The translations under genes and the position numbers were made by a program. The notes under the pieces are model-generated. The model searched no databases. It worked only from the letters and a program-made list of their open reading frames with translations, and was not told the DNA's origin. DNA of 64,000 bases from an uncultured Ruminococcus sp. GTDB lineage: Bacteria; Bacillota; Clostridia; Oscillospirales; Ruminococcaceae. Every line of letters starts with the position of its first letter. Positions within the stretch are counted from its first letter, which is position 1. Of the stretch, positions 35,823-46,300 are shown piece by piece. The stretch is taken from assembly GCA_902788785.1 (NCBI GenBank), contig CADALT010000005.1:28929-92928 (forward strand), given 5' to 3'.

Positions 35823-35848
35823 CATAAAACATTTACATTGATTTTTTC

Positions 35849-37381
35849 TTATCTTTTTACGAAATACTCCTCGTACCATACCAGGAAAGTATAGATAGTC
35901 CAGATCTTTCTCCAGTTATCGGAGTTGCCGCCGACATAATCCTTGAATATCGCATTTATCTCATCAAGGTCAAAGAACTGTGCTGCCATATCGCTGTTGA
36001 ACTTAGCACGCACATCAGCGTTGTACTTCTCATCAGCCAGCCAGATACGGATAGGCACGATGAATCCCAGTTTCTTGCGGAAAGCTATCTCATCGGGCAG
36101 TACCTTTGCAGCTGCCGTCCTGAAAGCTACCTTATTCTGTTCCTCTGTCACCTTGAAACGTGAAGGCATACGGGAGGCGATATCGAACACTCTCCTGTCG
36201 GTCAGGGGCATTCTTATCTCCAGACCTGCGGCTTCACTCATCTTATCGACATTCAGGTAGATGTCACCCTCCAGCCAGATCTGTATATCCACATCGGACA
36301 TCTTTGTGAGAGGATCAAGTCCCTCGGTCTCATCATAGATATACTTCACCAGATCTATGGGCAGGATATTTTCGTTGTAGTGCTTGAGTATGCGCTTTTT
36401 CTCATCTTCCTTCATTATATTGGTATTGCCCACATAGAAGGTCTTGAGATTATCGCCGTAGCGCTCGGCATTGCGGTACATATTATATCCGCCGAAAAAT
36501 TCATCGGAGCCCTCGCCCGAATAGCAAAGCTTTGTATGTTCAGCCGTTGCCTTGCAGGCTATGGCAAAAACTATTGCGGAAGCATCGCCAAGGGGCTGTT
36601 CCATATTATACATTACATAAGGAACGATATCGAAATACTGTTCGGGAGTGATCTTGCAGCGGTTATTCTTTCTGCCGAGAAGATCAGCAGTCTGCTTTGC
36701 AAGACCCGACTCATCAAAGCGTTCATCGTCATATCCGCAGGAATCTGTGACCTCAGCATCGGACATTGCCAGCACATAAGAAGAATCCACGCCGCCCGAC
36801 AGGAAGCTTTCTGCTGTCTCGCCGTCTTCCTTGACCTCGGGCATTATCTTCTGTATAGTAGAATGTATCTCATCTGCCCAGTCCTCCAGCGACTTGCTTT
36901 CATCGGGGTGGAACTCGGGCTTCCAGTAACGTGTTATCTCGGTCTTGCCGTTTTTATGGACAAGATAATGACCGGGCATCAGCTTTTTCACGCCCTTGAA
37001 GAAAGTATCCTCGCCTGCCACATAAGTCAAGGTCATATAGATCTGGAGCATATCCACGTTAAGTTCCTTAACGAAGCCTTCCTGCTCCATGATACGGCGG
37101 ATAGTAGTGCCGCAAAGCAGTCTTCCGTCGGATGTCTCATAATAATAGAAGGGCTTTGTGCCGAACTGGTCACGCACGCAGAACAATGTATCGCCGTCCT
37201 GCACAGCAAAAGCGAACATACCGTAAAGATGGTCAGCCACATCACAGCCCCACTTCTCGTAAGCTTTGAGTATGATGGCATTCTCTCTGTCCTCACGTTT
37301 CAGGGTATCATCGACACCCAACTGTCCGCAGAGTTCACGCCAGTTACGGATATGTCCTCTGTATTCCAATAATTCACTCAT
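35849..37381 (-). CDS. Asparagine-synthase homologue lacking catalytic Cys
   Basis: 510 residues from the ATG at 37381 (GAGAGGTG upstream). The C-terminal synthetase domain is intact, with the PP-loop 'ESFLSGGVDSSYVLAMSD' and 'CYSGEGSDEFFGGYNMY'. The N-terminal glutaminase domain is shortened: the protein starts at 'LLEYRGHIRNWRELC', which corresponds to the 'NGEIYNYxEL' strand of AsnB, so about 70-80 residues with the Cys2 nucleophile are absent. No in-frame MCG start lies upstream; the promoter is only about 40 bp before the start. It may use free ammonia or form another amide bond. It is transcribed alone. Confidence 0.85.
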   Translation of the reverse strand: MSELLEYRGHIRNWRELCGQLGVDDTLKREDRENAIILKAYEKWGCDVADHLYGMFAFAVQDGDTLFCVRDQFGTKPFYYYETSDGRLLCGTTIRRIMEQEGFVKELNVDMLQIYMTLTYVAGEDTFFKGVKKLMPGHYLVHKNGKTEITRYWKPEFHPDESKSLEDWADEIHSTIQKIMPEVKEDGETAESFLSGGVDSSYVLAMSDAEVTDSCGYDDERFDESGLAKQTADLLGRKNNRCKITPEQYFDIVPYVMYNMEQPLGDASAIVFAIACKATAEHTKLCYSGEGSDEFFGGYNMYRNAERYGDNLKTFYVGNTNIMKEDEKKRILKHYNENILPIDLVKYIYDETEGLDPLTKMSDVDIQIWLEGDIYLNVDKMSEAAGLEIRMPLTDRRVFDIASRMPSRFKVTEEQNKVAFRTAAAKVLPDEIAFRKKLGFIVPIRIWLADEKYNADVRAKFNSDMAAQFFDLDEINAIFKDYVGGNSDNWRKIWTIYTFLVWYEEYFVKR

Positions 37382-37416
37382 TAAGTACACCTCTCTCAAA
37401 AAATCGGTTACTATAT

Positions 37417-37445
37417 ATTATAGCATGAAAAAGCGATAAATGCAA
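37417..37445 (-). promoter_or_regulatory. Promoter of the asparagine-synthase gene
   Basis: TTGCAT (37445-37440) and TATAAT (37422-37417) with 17 bp spacing on the minus strand; divergent from the rnz promoter 28 bp away. Confidence 0.78.
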
Positions 37446-37472
37446 GGGCGGCGGAAATATTTTTGAGTTTTC

Positions 37473-37501
37473 TTGACATGGTTTGCGATATAATGTATAA
37501 T
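37473..37501 (+). promoter_or_regulatory. Promoter of the RNase Z-like gene
   Basis: TTGACA (37473-37478) and TATAAT (37496-37501) separated by 17 bp. About 100 nt of leader follow without recognisable structure. Confidence 0.85.
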
Positions 37502-37608
37502 GATTCATGTACGCAAAACAAAACTATGACTAAAAACACCTACTTCGGTGCAGAACGAACACAGCACTGACCATGACATAGATATGACCACGAACAGGAG
37601 GAATTAAA

Positions 37609-38523
37609 ATGCCCGAGATTTGTCTTGCAGGCACAGGCGGCATGCTGCCTTTAAAGGATAGATACTTGACAGGATGTTTTCTTGAATACAGCGGTAAAGC
37701 TATACTCATTGACTGCGGCGAGGGTATGCAGGTTGCGCTGGCGGCAGCTGACCTGAAAATAAGCAGGATAGAGATGCTGCTCATAACCCACGACCATGCA
37801 GACCACGTAACAGGGCTGCCGGGGCTGCTCTTAAGCATGGGCAACTGTTCCCGTGAGGATGCGCTGGATATCTATATGCCCGAAAGCTCGCTGCGTGTGG
37901 TAAAAAGCCTGATGTCCGTATGCGGAAGGCTGCCATTTGAGGTAAGGCTGCACACGCTGCCGGATAAAGAGGCTGTAAGCTTCAAAGCCGACAAGATAGA
38001 CCCGATGCTGACCATATCTTCCCTGCCCGTAAAGCACAGTGTACGGTGTCTGGGATACAGCTTAAAGCTGGAGAAAAAGCCTGTTTTTCAGCCCGACAAA
38101 GCAAAAGAGCTTGACATTCCCGTAAAATACTGGAGGGTACTGCATTCGGGCGAAGCCGTTACACTGGAAGACGGCAGGAAGATACTTCCCGAGATGGTCA
38201 CGGGTGATAAGCGTGACCCCGTCAAGGTAACTTACGTGACAGACACTCTGCCCATTCCCGAGATAGAAGATTTCGCCCGTGATGCAGACCTCTTTATCTG
38301 CGAGGGTATGTACGGTGAGTTGGATAAAAAGCAGAGTATGAACGAAAAACGCCATATGCTCATGCAGGACGCTTGCCGTCTGGCTGACAAGGCAGGTGTC
38401 AAGCAGCTTTGGCTGACACATTACAGTCCTGCTGAAAAGTACCCCGAGAATTACGAAAAGGAACTGAAAAAGCTGTTTAAAAATGTACGCATCTCGAAGG
38501 ACGGAGAGAAGATCACCTTATGA
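37609..38523 (+). CDS. rnz: RNase Z-like metallo-beta-lactamase fold hydrolase
   Basis: 304 residues, the usual length of bacterial RNase Z. Metal ligands are in 'LLITHDHADHVTGLPGLL' (HxHxDH, near 61), H in 'LPVKHSVRCLGYSL', D in 'TYVTDTLPI' and H in 'LWLTHYSP'. RNase Z cuts the 3' trailer of tRNA precursors, fitting for a genome where tRNAs lack encoded CCA. AGGAGG precedes the ATG. The N-terminal 'GTGGMLPLKDRYLTGCFLEY' is close to the family start; other MBL hydrolases cannot be fully excluded. Confidence 0.82.
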   Translation: MPEICLAGTGGMLPLKDRYLTGCFLEYSGKAILIDCGEGMQVALAAADLKISRIEMLLITHDHADHVTGLPGLLLSMGNCSREDALDIYMPESSLRVVKSLMSVCGRLPFEVRLHTLPDKEAVSFKADKIDPMLTISSLPVKHSVRCLGYSLKLEKKPVFQPDKAKELDIPVKYWRVLHSGEAVTLEDGRKILPEMVTGDKRDPVKVTYVTDTLPIPEIEDFARDADLFICEGMYGELDKKQSMNEKRHMLMQDACRLADKAGVKQLWLTHYSPAEKYPENYEKELKKLFKNVRISKDGEKITL

Positions 38524-38612
38524 CCGAAAAGACGATCAGCTTGACGAGTTTTGCACATTCGTCCGTGACGGACATCAGGCATACGATATAAATGGATATT
38601 TCTATGAAAGGG
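38524..38612 (+). pseudogene. Possible gene remnant
   Basis: One frame reads about 30 protein-like residues (DQLDEFCTFVRDGHQAYDIN..) up to a TGA, without a start codon or ribosome site. It may be the tail of a lost gene. Little more can be said. Confidence 0.25.
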
Positions 38613-38643
38613 TCTGCACATTATGAGTGCAGATCTTTTCTTT
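38613..38643 (+). terminator. Terminator after rnz
   Basis: Perfect 7-bp stem TCTGCAC/GTGCAGA with 7-nt loop followed by TCTTTTCTTT. The following stretch to 38921 shows no gene. Confidence 0.8.
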
Positions 38644-38921
38644 ATAATAATGAGTGAGAGGTATCTGATTTTTGCAGGATTTTGTCTTTGTTAATTCAGT
38701 ATCAAGCCAAAGTCAAGTTCACCTCATCAAACTTATTTTCGGCGGTATAGTTGGCTTTTGCGGTATATATTGAAGTTATGTGGATTTTTAGCACAGGAAA
38801 GCTGACCCCGCAATTTATGAATTGTGCTCTCTTTCTTCCTGCAAAAAGCCCAATATGCACAGGCTTCTCGCTTCATAATTGTGACAATGATAAAAATTTA
38901 ACTTTTTCGCTTTTAAAATGC

Positions 38922-38949
38922 TTGACAAAGGGCAAAAATATGGTATAAT
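38922..38949 (+). promoter_or_regulatory. Promoter of pckA
   Basis: TTGACA (38922-38927) and TATAAT (38944-38949) with 16 bp spacing. The transcript would begin just before the hairpin GTGCCAA/TTGGCAC (38961-38995), a likely 5' stabiliser. Confidence 0.82.
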
Positions 38950-39027
38950 AGAAATAGTGAGTGCCAAAATATATTGTATCAAAATGTATTGGCACAGACA
39001 CGAGTTTTATTAAGGAGGAAAATTAAA

Positions 39028-40644
39028 ATGGCAAATCTTGATCTTACAAAATATGGTATCACCGGTTCAGTTGAGATCATCCGTAACCCCTCATATGAAG
39101 AGCTCTACAAGGAAGAGACTAAGGCTGGTCTCGAGGGCTTTGAGGTCGGAAAGGAGACTGAGCTCGGCGCTGTTAACGTTATGACAGGTATCTACACAGG
39201 CCGTTCACCTAAGGATAAGTTCATCGTTATGGACGAGAACTCCAAGGACACTGTTTGGTGGACTTCCGATGAGTACAAGAATGACAACCACGTAGCTACC
39301 AAGGAGGCTTGGGACGCTGTAAAAAAGATCGCTGTTGAAGAGCTCTGCAACAAGAAGCTGTACGTTGTTGATGCATTCTGCGGCGCTAACAAGGACACAA
39401 GAATGGCTGTTCGTTTCATCGTTGAGGTGGCATGGCAGGCACACTTTATCCTGAATATGTTCATCAAGCCCACAGCTGAGGAGCTGGAGAACTTTGAGCC
39501 TGATTTCGTTGTATACAACGCTTCCAAGGCTAAGGTTGAAAATTACAAGGAGCTGGGCCTCAATTCCGAGACAGCTGTTGTATTCAACATCACAAGCCGT
39601 GAGCAGGTCATCATCAATACATGGTACGGCGGCGAGATGAAGAAGGGTATGTTCTCTATGATGAACTACTACCTGCCTCTGAAGGGCATCGCTTCGATGC
39701 ACTGCTCCGCTAACTGCGATATGGACGGCAAGCACACAGCTATCTTCTTCGGTCTTTCCGGTACAGGTAAGACTACACTGTCTACAGATCCTAAGAGAAG
39801 ACTCATCGGTGACGACGAGCACGGTTGGGACGACAACGGTGTATTCAACTTCGAGGGCGGCTGCTATGCTAAGGTAATCGGTCTTGATAAGGAATCCGAG
39901 CCTGACATCTACAACGCAATCAAGAGAAACGCTCTGCTGGAGAACGTTACTGTTTCTGATGACGGCAAGATCGACTTCGACGACAAGTCCGTAACAGAGA
40001 ACACTCGTGTTTCTTATCCTATCGACCACATCAACAACATCGCTTCTGAGGTAAACGGTGTTTCTGCCGGTCCTGCTGCTGAGAATGTTATCTTCCTGTC
40101 AGCTGACGCATTCGGCGTACTGCCTCCTGTATCTATCCTGACACCCGAGCAGACCAAGTACTACTTCCTGTCAGGTTTTACTGCAAAGCTTGCAGGTACA
40201 GAGCGTGGCATCACTGAGCCTACTCCTACATTCTCCGCTTGCTTCGGTCAGGCATTTCTCGAGCTGCATCCTACAAAGTATGCAGAAGAGCTCGTTAAGA
40301 AGATGGAAAAGAGCGGTGCTAAGGCATACCTCGTAAACACAGGTTGGAACGGCACAGGCAAGAGAATCTCCATCAAGGATACTCGTGGTATCATCGACGC
40401 TATCCTGAACGGCGACGTTCTGAAGGCTCCTACAAAGAAGATACCTTACTTTGATTTTGAAGTTCCTACCGAGCTGCCCGGCGTTGATCCTGCTATCCTG
40501 GATCCCAGAGATACATACGCTAACGCTTCCGAGTGGGAAGAGAAGGCTAAGGATCTTGCTGCAAGATTCATCAAGAACTTCTCCAAGTATGAGGGCAACG
40601 AAGCCGGTAAGGCTCTGGTTCCCGCAGGTCCTAAGGTTGACTAA
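39028..40644 (+). CDS. pckA: Phosphoenolpyruvate carboxykinase (ATP)
   Basis: 538 residues from the ATG at 39028, which follows AAGGAGG. ATP-type PEPCK signatures are clear: '[16 protein letters not shown]' near the start, the kinase loop '[16 protein letters not shown]' (near 245-260), '[20 protein letters not shown]' and '[17 protein letters not shown]'. The enzyme interconverts oxaloacetate and PEP with ATP/ADP; in ruminal fermenters it usually fixes CO2 on PEP on the way to succinate. Codon use is highly biased (GGT, CTG, AAG), typical of strongly expressed genes. Confidence 0.97.
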   Translation: MANLDLTKYGITGSVEIIRNPSYEELYKEETKAGLEGFEVGKETELGAVNVMTGIYTGRSPKDKFIVMDENSKDTVWWTSDEYKNDNHVATKEAWDAVKKIAVEELCNKKLYVVDAFCGANKDTRMAVRFIVEVAWQAHFILNMFIKPTAEELENFEPDFVVYNASKAKVENYKELGLNSETAVVFNITSREQVIINTWYGGEMKKGMFSMMNYYLPLKGIASMHCSANCDMDGKHTAIFFGLSGTGKTTLSTDPKRRLIGDDEHGWDDNGVFNFEGGCYAKVIGLDKESEPDIYNAIKRNALLENVTVSDDGKIDFDDKSVTENTRVSYPIDHINNIASEVNGVSAGPAAENVIFLSADAFGVLPPVSILTPEQTKYYFLSGFTAKLAGTERGITEPTPTFSACFGQAFLELHPTKYAEELVKKMEKSGAKAYLVNTGWNGTGKRISIKDTRGIIDAILNGDVLKAPTKKIPYFDFEVPTELPGVDPAILDPRDTYANASEWEEKAKDLAARFIKNFSKYEGNEAGKALVPAGPKVD

Positions 40645-40667
40645 TTTAGCTTTAGACTATTCAAGCA

Positions 40668-40697
40668 AAGCTCCGCACATTTCTGCGGAGCTTTTTT
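40668..40697 (+). terminator. Terminator of pckA
   Basis: Perfect 10-bp stem AAGCTCCGCA/TGCGGAGCTT with T run. Confidence 0.93.
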
Positions 40698-40723
40698 GAT
40701 ATAACGATATGTGAGGTGAAAAG

Positions 40724-41380
40724 ATGGTAGAATTACACGGCTGGCTGAAAGTATGCGAATGCTGCGGCGATGAGGACAAGCTTTCAGATGATGAGTTATG
40801 CGCTGTACGCAGGGCTGTTGAGGACATTATCAACAGGCAGGACTGCGGAGTTTTGATGAAACACGCAAACGGCGAAGCTTATCTTGAAGTCCTGCACTGC
40901 GCCAACCACAAAACAGCTCAGGTCGATGAGATAATCGGCGTTTTCAGTGAAGTAGAGAAAGCCGCCGATGGCAGCTACGGTGTGATATATCTTCGTGATG
41001 ATGAAGACAGAGCTCACCAAAACGAGTTTCAGGTATTCATATTCAAGAGAGGGCAATGCATAAGGCAGAAGGACAAACTGCTCTCCCCATGTATCCCCGA
41101 GATAGAGGACAGCTTGGTCCCAGATGAAAACGCAGGTGATGTGCTTAGAGCGAACCTGGATAAGCTTGGCACCACCGATCTTGGTGCACAGAGAATCGCC
41201 AAAAATCTCGGTATCGACAGCGAAGATGCGGTCGGGTACTGCAAAGATCTGATAAAGCGTGCACACATCGAACGCAAAGGCAAGAATTTCTACGCTGAAG
41301 CCGACGGCTGTGTTATCACTGTCAACGCAGGGAATTTCTCAATCATAACCGCACATAGAATCAAAAACAAGGAGGTATGA
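40724..41380 (+). CDS. Imm7-DUF3781 fusion protein
   Basis: 218 residues made of two parts. Residues 1-130 start 'MVELHGWLKVCECCGDED' and resemble Imm7-type immunity proteins of polymorphic toxin systems. Residues about 140-215, with 'LGTTDLGAQRIAKNLGI' and 'ADGCVITVNAGNFSIITAHR', match DUF3781. GTGAGGTG precedes the ATG. The stop overlaps the ribosome site of the next gene, so the two are coupled. No toxin gene is adjacent. The fusion may have a regulatory rather than an immunity role; function unknown. Confidence 0.72.
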   Translation: MVELHGWLKVCECCGDEDKLSDDELCAVRRAVEDIINRQDCGVLMKHANGEAYLEVLHCANHKTAQVDEIIGVFSEVEKAADGSYGVIYLRDDEDRAHQNEFQVFIFKRGQCIRQKDKLLSPCIPEIEDSLVPDENAGDVLRANLDKLGTTDLGAQRIAKNLGIDSEDAVGYCKDLIKRAHIERKGKNFYAEADGCVITVNAGNFSIITAHRIKNKEV

Positions 41381-41382
41381 AA

Positions 41383-41730
41383 ATGACATTCGTATGCTAC
41401 CCCAAATGCACCACCTGCAAAAAGGCACAGAAATGGCTGGATGAGCAGGGCAAGAAGTACGAGGTACGTGACATCAAGGAGAACAACCCATCTTACGATG
41501 AGCTGAAAAGCTGGTACGCAAAAAGCGGTCTGCCGCTGAAAAGGTTCTTCAACACCAGCGGACAGCTCTATAAATCAATGGCTTTGAAGGACAAGCTGCC
41601 CGACATGACCGAGGAGGAACAGCTTAAACTTCTCGCAACAGACGGTATGCTGGTAAAGCGCCCGATCCTTGTGGACGGCGACAAGGTTCTGGTCGGTTTC
41701 AAGGAAGCCGAGTGGAGCGCTGTTAAATAG
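41383..41730 (+). CDS. ArsC/Spx-family thioredoxin-fold protein
   Basis: 115 residues from the ATG at 41383 (the ATG at 41377 directly abuts GGAGGT). 'CYPKCTTCKKAQKWLDEQG' gives the CxxC near residue 8-11 and 'LVKRPILVDGDKVLVGF' is the conserved cis-proline region of the ArsC/Spx/YffB family. It may be a thiol reductase or Spx-like regulator; true arsenate reductase activity cannot be assigned without ars neighbours, none of which are here. Confidence 0.85.
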   Translation: MTFVCYPKCTTCKKAQKWLDEQGKKYEVRDIKENNPSYDELKSWYAKSGLPLKRFFNTSGQLYKSMALKDKLPDMTEEEQLKLLATDGMLVKRPILVDGDKVLVGFKEAEWSAVK

Positions 41731-41736
41731 TACAGA

Positions 41737-41770
41737 AAAACGGACTAACAATATGTTAGCCCGTTTTTTA
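41737..41770. terminator. Bidirectional terminator
   Basis: Stem AACGGACTAAC/GTTAGCCCGTT with T run on the plus strand and A run on the other side, between convergent genes. Confidence 0.85.
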
Positions 41771-41819
41771 ATGGAAAGTTGATATTCACAGCGATGCGCT
41801 TTTAGACACATCGGTGCAG

Positions 41820-43304
41820 TTAAAGATTAGTATAGCCCACAAGCTCCTCATCGACCTCACGGGCGCAGTCTCTACCCTCACGAATGGCTCTGACCACCAG
41901 CGACTGACCGATATGCATATCACCGCAGACATAGACTTTCTCGGCATTTGTACGGTGACTTCCCTGCTCGGAGGCTGCGCAGCCACGGTCGGTAGTCTTC
42001 ACTCCGAATGCCTTGGTGATGTAGCTCTGCGCACCCACAAAGCCTGCTGCGATGAGCACAAGTTCAGCCTTCATAGTGTACTCGCTGCCCTTGATCTCCT
42101 TCATTTGCAGCCTGCCCGTCTTTTTATCACGGACTGCTTCAAGCTTGACAAGTACCACCTCTTTCAGATTGCCCTTGTCATCGGCAACGAATTCCTTGAC
42201 TGTGGTCTGATAGATACGTGGGTCGGTGCCGAAGATCTCTGCGGCTTCTTCCTGACCGTAATCGGTCTTGGAAACCCTGGGATACTCGGGCCAAGGATTG
42301 TCTGCTGCCCTCTCATCGGGTAGCTTCGGCATCATTTCCAGCTGAACGACGCTCTTTGCACTGTGACGCACACAGGTGCCCACACAGTCGTTGCCCGTAT
42401 CACCGCCGCCGATTATGATAACATTCTTATCCTTTGCCGAAATGAACGTGCCCTCTTCCAGGTCATTATCCAGCAGCGACTTTGTGGTCGAGGTCAAAAA
42501 GTCCACGGCAAAATAAATGCCCTTGGCTTCCCTGCCCTTTGCCTTGATATCTCTTGGTTCGGAGGAACCGCAGGCAAGTATTACACGGTCATATTCTTTG
42601 AGCAGCTTTGCTGCCTTGATGTCCTTACCAACGTCCTTGCCCAGCACAAATTCGATGCCCTCGGCTTTCATGATGTCGATGCGGCGGTCGATCACGCTCT
42701 TTTCCAGCTTCATATTGGGTATGCCGTACATCAGCAGTCCGCCTGCACGATCGGAACGCTCGTAGACCGTTACACTGTGACCACGGCGGTTGAGCTGGTC
42801 TGCGGCAGCAAGTCCCGAGGGACCCGAGCCGATGACAGCTATCTTCTTGCCTGTGCGTACCTTGGGGACTTCTGCCTTGGCGATGCCCTGTTCGTAGGCC
42901 TTTTCAACGATGGAAAACTCATTCGAGCGAACTGTTACCGCATCACCCGTTGCACCGCAGGTACAGGCTTTTTCGCAGAGCGCAGGGCAGACTCTCGATG
43001 TGAACTCAGGGAAATTATTGGTGCTCCTGAGCCTTTTATAAGCCTGCTCCCAGCTGCCCTTGTAAAGCAGATCGTTCCACTCGGGTATCAGGTTATTCAG
43101 CGGACAGCCGCTTATCATGCCGCCCAGCTGCATACCCGACTGACAGAACGGCACGCCGCACTCCATGCACCTTGCAGCCTGTTCACGCTGCTTATCATCC
43201 GAAAGGGGCACATGGAACTCATCAAAATTCTTTATCCTCTCTCTGACAGACTCCGCATAGAAATCGGCTCTGTCAAACTCCATAAATCCTGTTGGCTTTC
43301 CCAT
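41820..43304 (-). CDS. gltD: Glutamate synthase (NADPH) small subunit
   Basis: 494 residues. N-terminal iron-sulphur cysteines (ARCMECGVPFCQ, SGCPLNN, VCPALCEKACTCG) precede the FAD-binding GxGxxG 'IAVIGSGPSGLAAADQLNRR' and the NADPH-binding 'VIIIGGGDTGNDCVGT'. The C-terminal 'YVCGDMHIGQSLVVRAIREG' is the FAD-contacting ATG-like motif. It passes electrons from NADPH to GltB in ammonia assimilation. It lies 12 bp after gltB. Confidence 0.97.
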   Translation of the reverse strand: MGKPTGFMEFDRADFYAESVRERIKNFDEFHVPLSDDKQREQAARCMECGVPFCQSGMQLGGMISGCPLNNLIPEWNDLLYKGSWEQAYKRLRSTNNFPEFTSRVCPALCEKACTCGATGDAVTVRSNEFSIVEKAYEQGIAKAEVPKVRTGKKIAVIGSGPSGLAAADQLNRRGHSVTVYERSDRAGGLLMYGIPNMKLEKSVIDRRIDIMKAEGIEFVLGKDVGKDIKAAKLLKEYDRVILACGSSEPRDIKAKGREAKGIYFAVDFLTSTTKSLLDNDLEEGTFISAKDKNVIIIGGGDTGNDCVGTCVRHSAKSVVQLEMMPKLPDERAADNPWPEYPRVSKTDYGQEEAAEIFGTDPRIYQTTVKEFVADDKGNLKEVVLVKLEAVRDKKTGRLQMKEIKGSEYTMKAELVLIAAGFVGAQSYITKAFGVKTTDRGCAASEQGSHRTNAEKVYVCGDMHIGQSLVVRAIREGRDCAREVDEELVGYTNL

Positions 43305-43316
43305 TTTTACCCCTCC

Positions 43317-46300
43317 TTATTTATGCTTAACTATCTTATAGAATGCTTCGATCTGTGCCTGTTCTTCCGTAAGACCCTTTTCTTCAAAGGATGCTATGGC
43401 AGACATCATCTGCTTATAATCGTGTGGGATTATCTTCTTGAATTTCGGGATATAGTTCTCGAAATCATCCAGTATCTCTTTGGCTTTAGGCGAACCTGTT
43501 GCCGCAAGATGTTCCTCGATCATATTTTTCAGTTCAAGTATATCATACTTCTCGCTGAGCTCGGAGAAGTCTACCATCTCTTTGTTGAGCCTTGTGTAGA
43601 GGTCTCTGTCCTCATCGAGCACATAAGCCACACCGCCCGACATACCTGCCGCAAAGTTCTTGCCTGTTTTACCGAGGACTGCAACTCTGCCGCCTGTCAT
43701 GTACTCGCAGCCATGGTCGCCGACACCCTCAACTACCGCATGGGCACCCGAATTCCTTACGCAGAAACGCTCGCCTGCCACACCGTTGATGAAAGCCTTG
43801 CCGCTGGTCGCACCGTAAAGTGCCACGTTGCCGATGATGATGTTCTCATCATATTCAAAGCGGCTGCCCTTGGGTGGGTAAACTGCCAGCTTTCCGCCAG
43901 AAAGACCCTTGCCGAAGTAGTCGTTGGAATCGCCCTCAAGTACAAGCGTAAGTCCCTTGGGGATAAATGCGCCGAAGCTCTGTCCGCCCGAACCTTTGCA
44001 GTTTACGGTATACGTATCTTCAGGCAGTTCGTTGAGATAGCGCCTTGTTATCTCCGAGCCGAACATCGTACCGAAGGAACGGTCGGTATTGCCCAGTTCC
44101 ACGGAGACAGACTTCTTCTCACGCTTTTCAAGTGAAGGAAGAAGTTCCTTTATGAGCACACGCTCGTCCAGTGTTTCCGAAAGCTTGAAATCGTAGGGCT
44201 GTTTATTGTTGTACTCGACCTTTTCACTGATGCCCGAGCCAAGGATATTTGAAAGATCGACATAAGCGGCTCTGCCCGTGATATTCTCCTTGGGACGCAA
44301 AAGGTCTGTCCTGCCCACAAGTTCGTCCACGGTGCGAACGCCCAGCTTTGCCATATATTCACGGAGTTCCTCAGCAATGAACATCATGAAGTTCACAACA
44401 TATTCGGGCTTGCCGGGGAATTTCTTGCGCAGTTCGGGATCCTGTGTTGCCACGCCGAAGGGGCAGGTATCAAGGTTGCAGACCCTCATCATGGCACAGC
44501 CGAGAGTTATCAGCGGTGCGGTGGCAAAGCCGAATTCCTCGGCACCCAGCATTGCAGCCACTGCCACATCACGTCCCGTCATCAGCTTGCCGTCAGTCTC
44601 GATAACGACCTTGTTTCTAAGACCGTTCTGTATCAGAGTCTGGTGCGCTTCCGCAAGACCCAGTTCCCAGGGAAGACCTGCGTTGTAGATGGAGTTTCTC
44701 GGAGCGGCACCTGTACCGCCGTCAGAACCCGAGATAAGTATGCACTCGGCACCTGCCTTAGCAACACCTGCGGCAACTGTACCTACGCCGCACTCGGATA
44801 CCAGTTTTACGGAGATACGTGCCTGTTTATTGGCATTTTTCAGGTCGTAGATAAGCTGCGCCAGATCCTCGATGGAGTAGATATCATGATGGGGCGGCGG
44901 CGAGATAAGTGAAACACCCGGGGTGGAATGCCTGGTCTTGGCTATCCAGGGATAGACTTTCTTGCCCGGCAGATGTCCGCCCTCACCGGGTTTTGCGCCC
45001 TGCGCCATCTTGATCTGTATCTCTCTTGCGGAATTGAGGTAGCGTGAAGTTACACCGAAACGTCCCGATGCCACCTGCTTGATGGCTGAACAGCGGTCTT
45101 CCTTAGTGCCCTTGGTCATCATTCTGTCATGGCTTTCGCCGCCCTCGCCCGAGTTCGATTTTCCGCCGATACTGTTCATTGCCAGCGCCAGCGCTTCGTG
45201 GGCTTCCTGCGAGATAGAACCGTAGGACATCGCACCTGTCTTGAAGCGCTTAACTATGGACTGTGCGCTCTCAACTTCGCTGATGTCCAGGGGCTTATCC
45301 GCATATTTAAGATCCATAAGACCTCTGATATTCATAAGGTCGAGCTCTTCGTTGATAAGGTGGGTGTACTCCTTGAAAGCTGCATAGTCCTTGTTGCGTG
45401 CAGCCTTTTGCAGAAGATAGATGGACTTTGGATTATAAAGATGCTGCTCCTTGCCGCTGCGGAACTTATGGCTGCCGATGGCAGGGAGTTCGTTATCTGT
45501 GCTAAGACCAAGCGGGTCAAAGGCTGCGGTGTGGAGTCTATCCACATTATCCTCGATATCTTTCAAGGTGATGCCGCCGATACGGCTGACTGTTCCCGTG
45601 AAGTATCTGTCGATAACATCATGACCTACGCCGATAGCTTCAAATATCTGCGAGCCCTGATAGGAACGGATAGTGGAAATGCCCATCTTTGAGGCTATCT
45701 TTACGATTCCGTGAAGAACTGCGCTGTTATAATCATCAACAGCCGCATAATGGTCCTTATCCAGCAGGTCGCTGTCGATGAGTTCGTGGATAGTTTCCTG
45801 CGCAAGATAGGGATTGATAGCTGATGCACCGTAGCCCAGCAGAGTTGCAAAATGATGTACCTCACGGGGTTCACCGCTTTCAAGGACGATGGCGAGAGAT
45901 GTTCTGCGCTTTGTAAGCACAAGATGCTGGTGAAGTGCCGAAACTGCCAGCAGTGAGGGTATAGCCAGATGGTTCTCATCAACACCACGGTCGGAGAGGA
46001 TTATTATGTTAGCACCGTTGGAGAATGCCTTATCCACCTCAATGAACAGGTGGTTTATCGCCTTGGAAAGACGGGTGTTCTTATAGTAGAGAATAGGTAT
46101 CACCGCAGATTTGAAGCCGTTCTTGTTATAGTTTTTGAGCTTGAGTATATCTGTGGAGGTAAGTATTGGGTTGTGCACCTTCATGACACGGCAATTATCA
46201 GGCTTTTCCTCGAGGATATCGCCTGCATTGCCGATGTAGACACTGCTTGATGTGATTATCTCCTCACGTATAGCGTCGATAGGCGGGTTAGTTACCTGTG

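Noticed and set aside
39205-40029. 274-residue open frame opposite pckA
   Set aside because: Shadow of a highly biased gene; no start signal or domain.
42363-44135. 590-residue open frame on the plus strand
   Set aside because: Antisense to the gltD/gltB genes; it is a codon-bias shadow, with no ribosome site and no protein-like composition.
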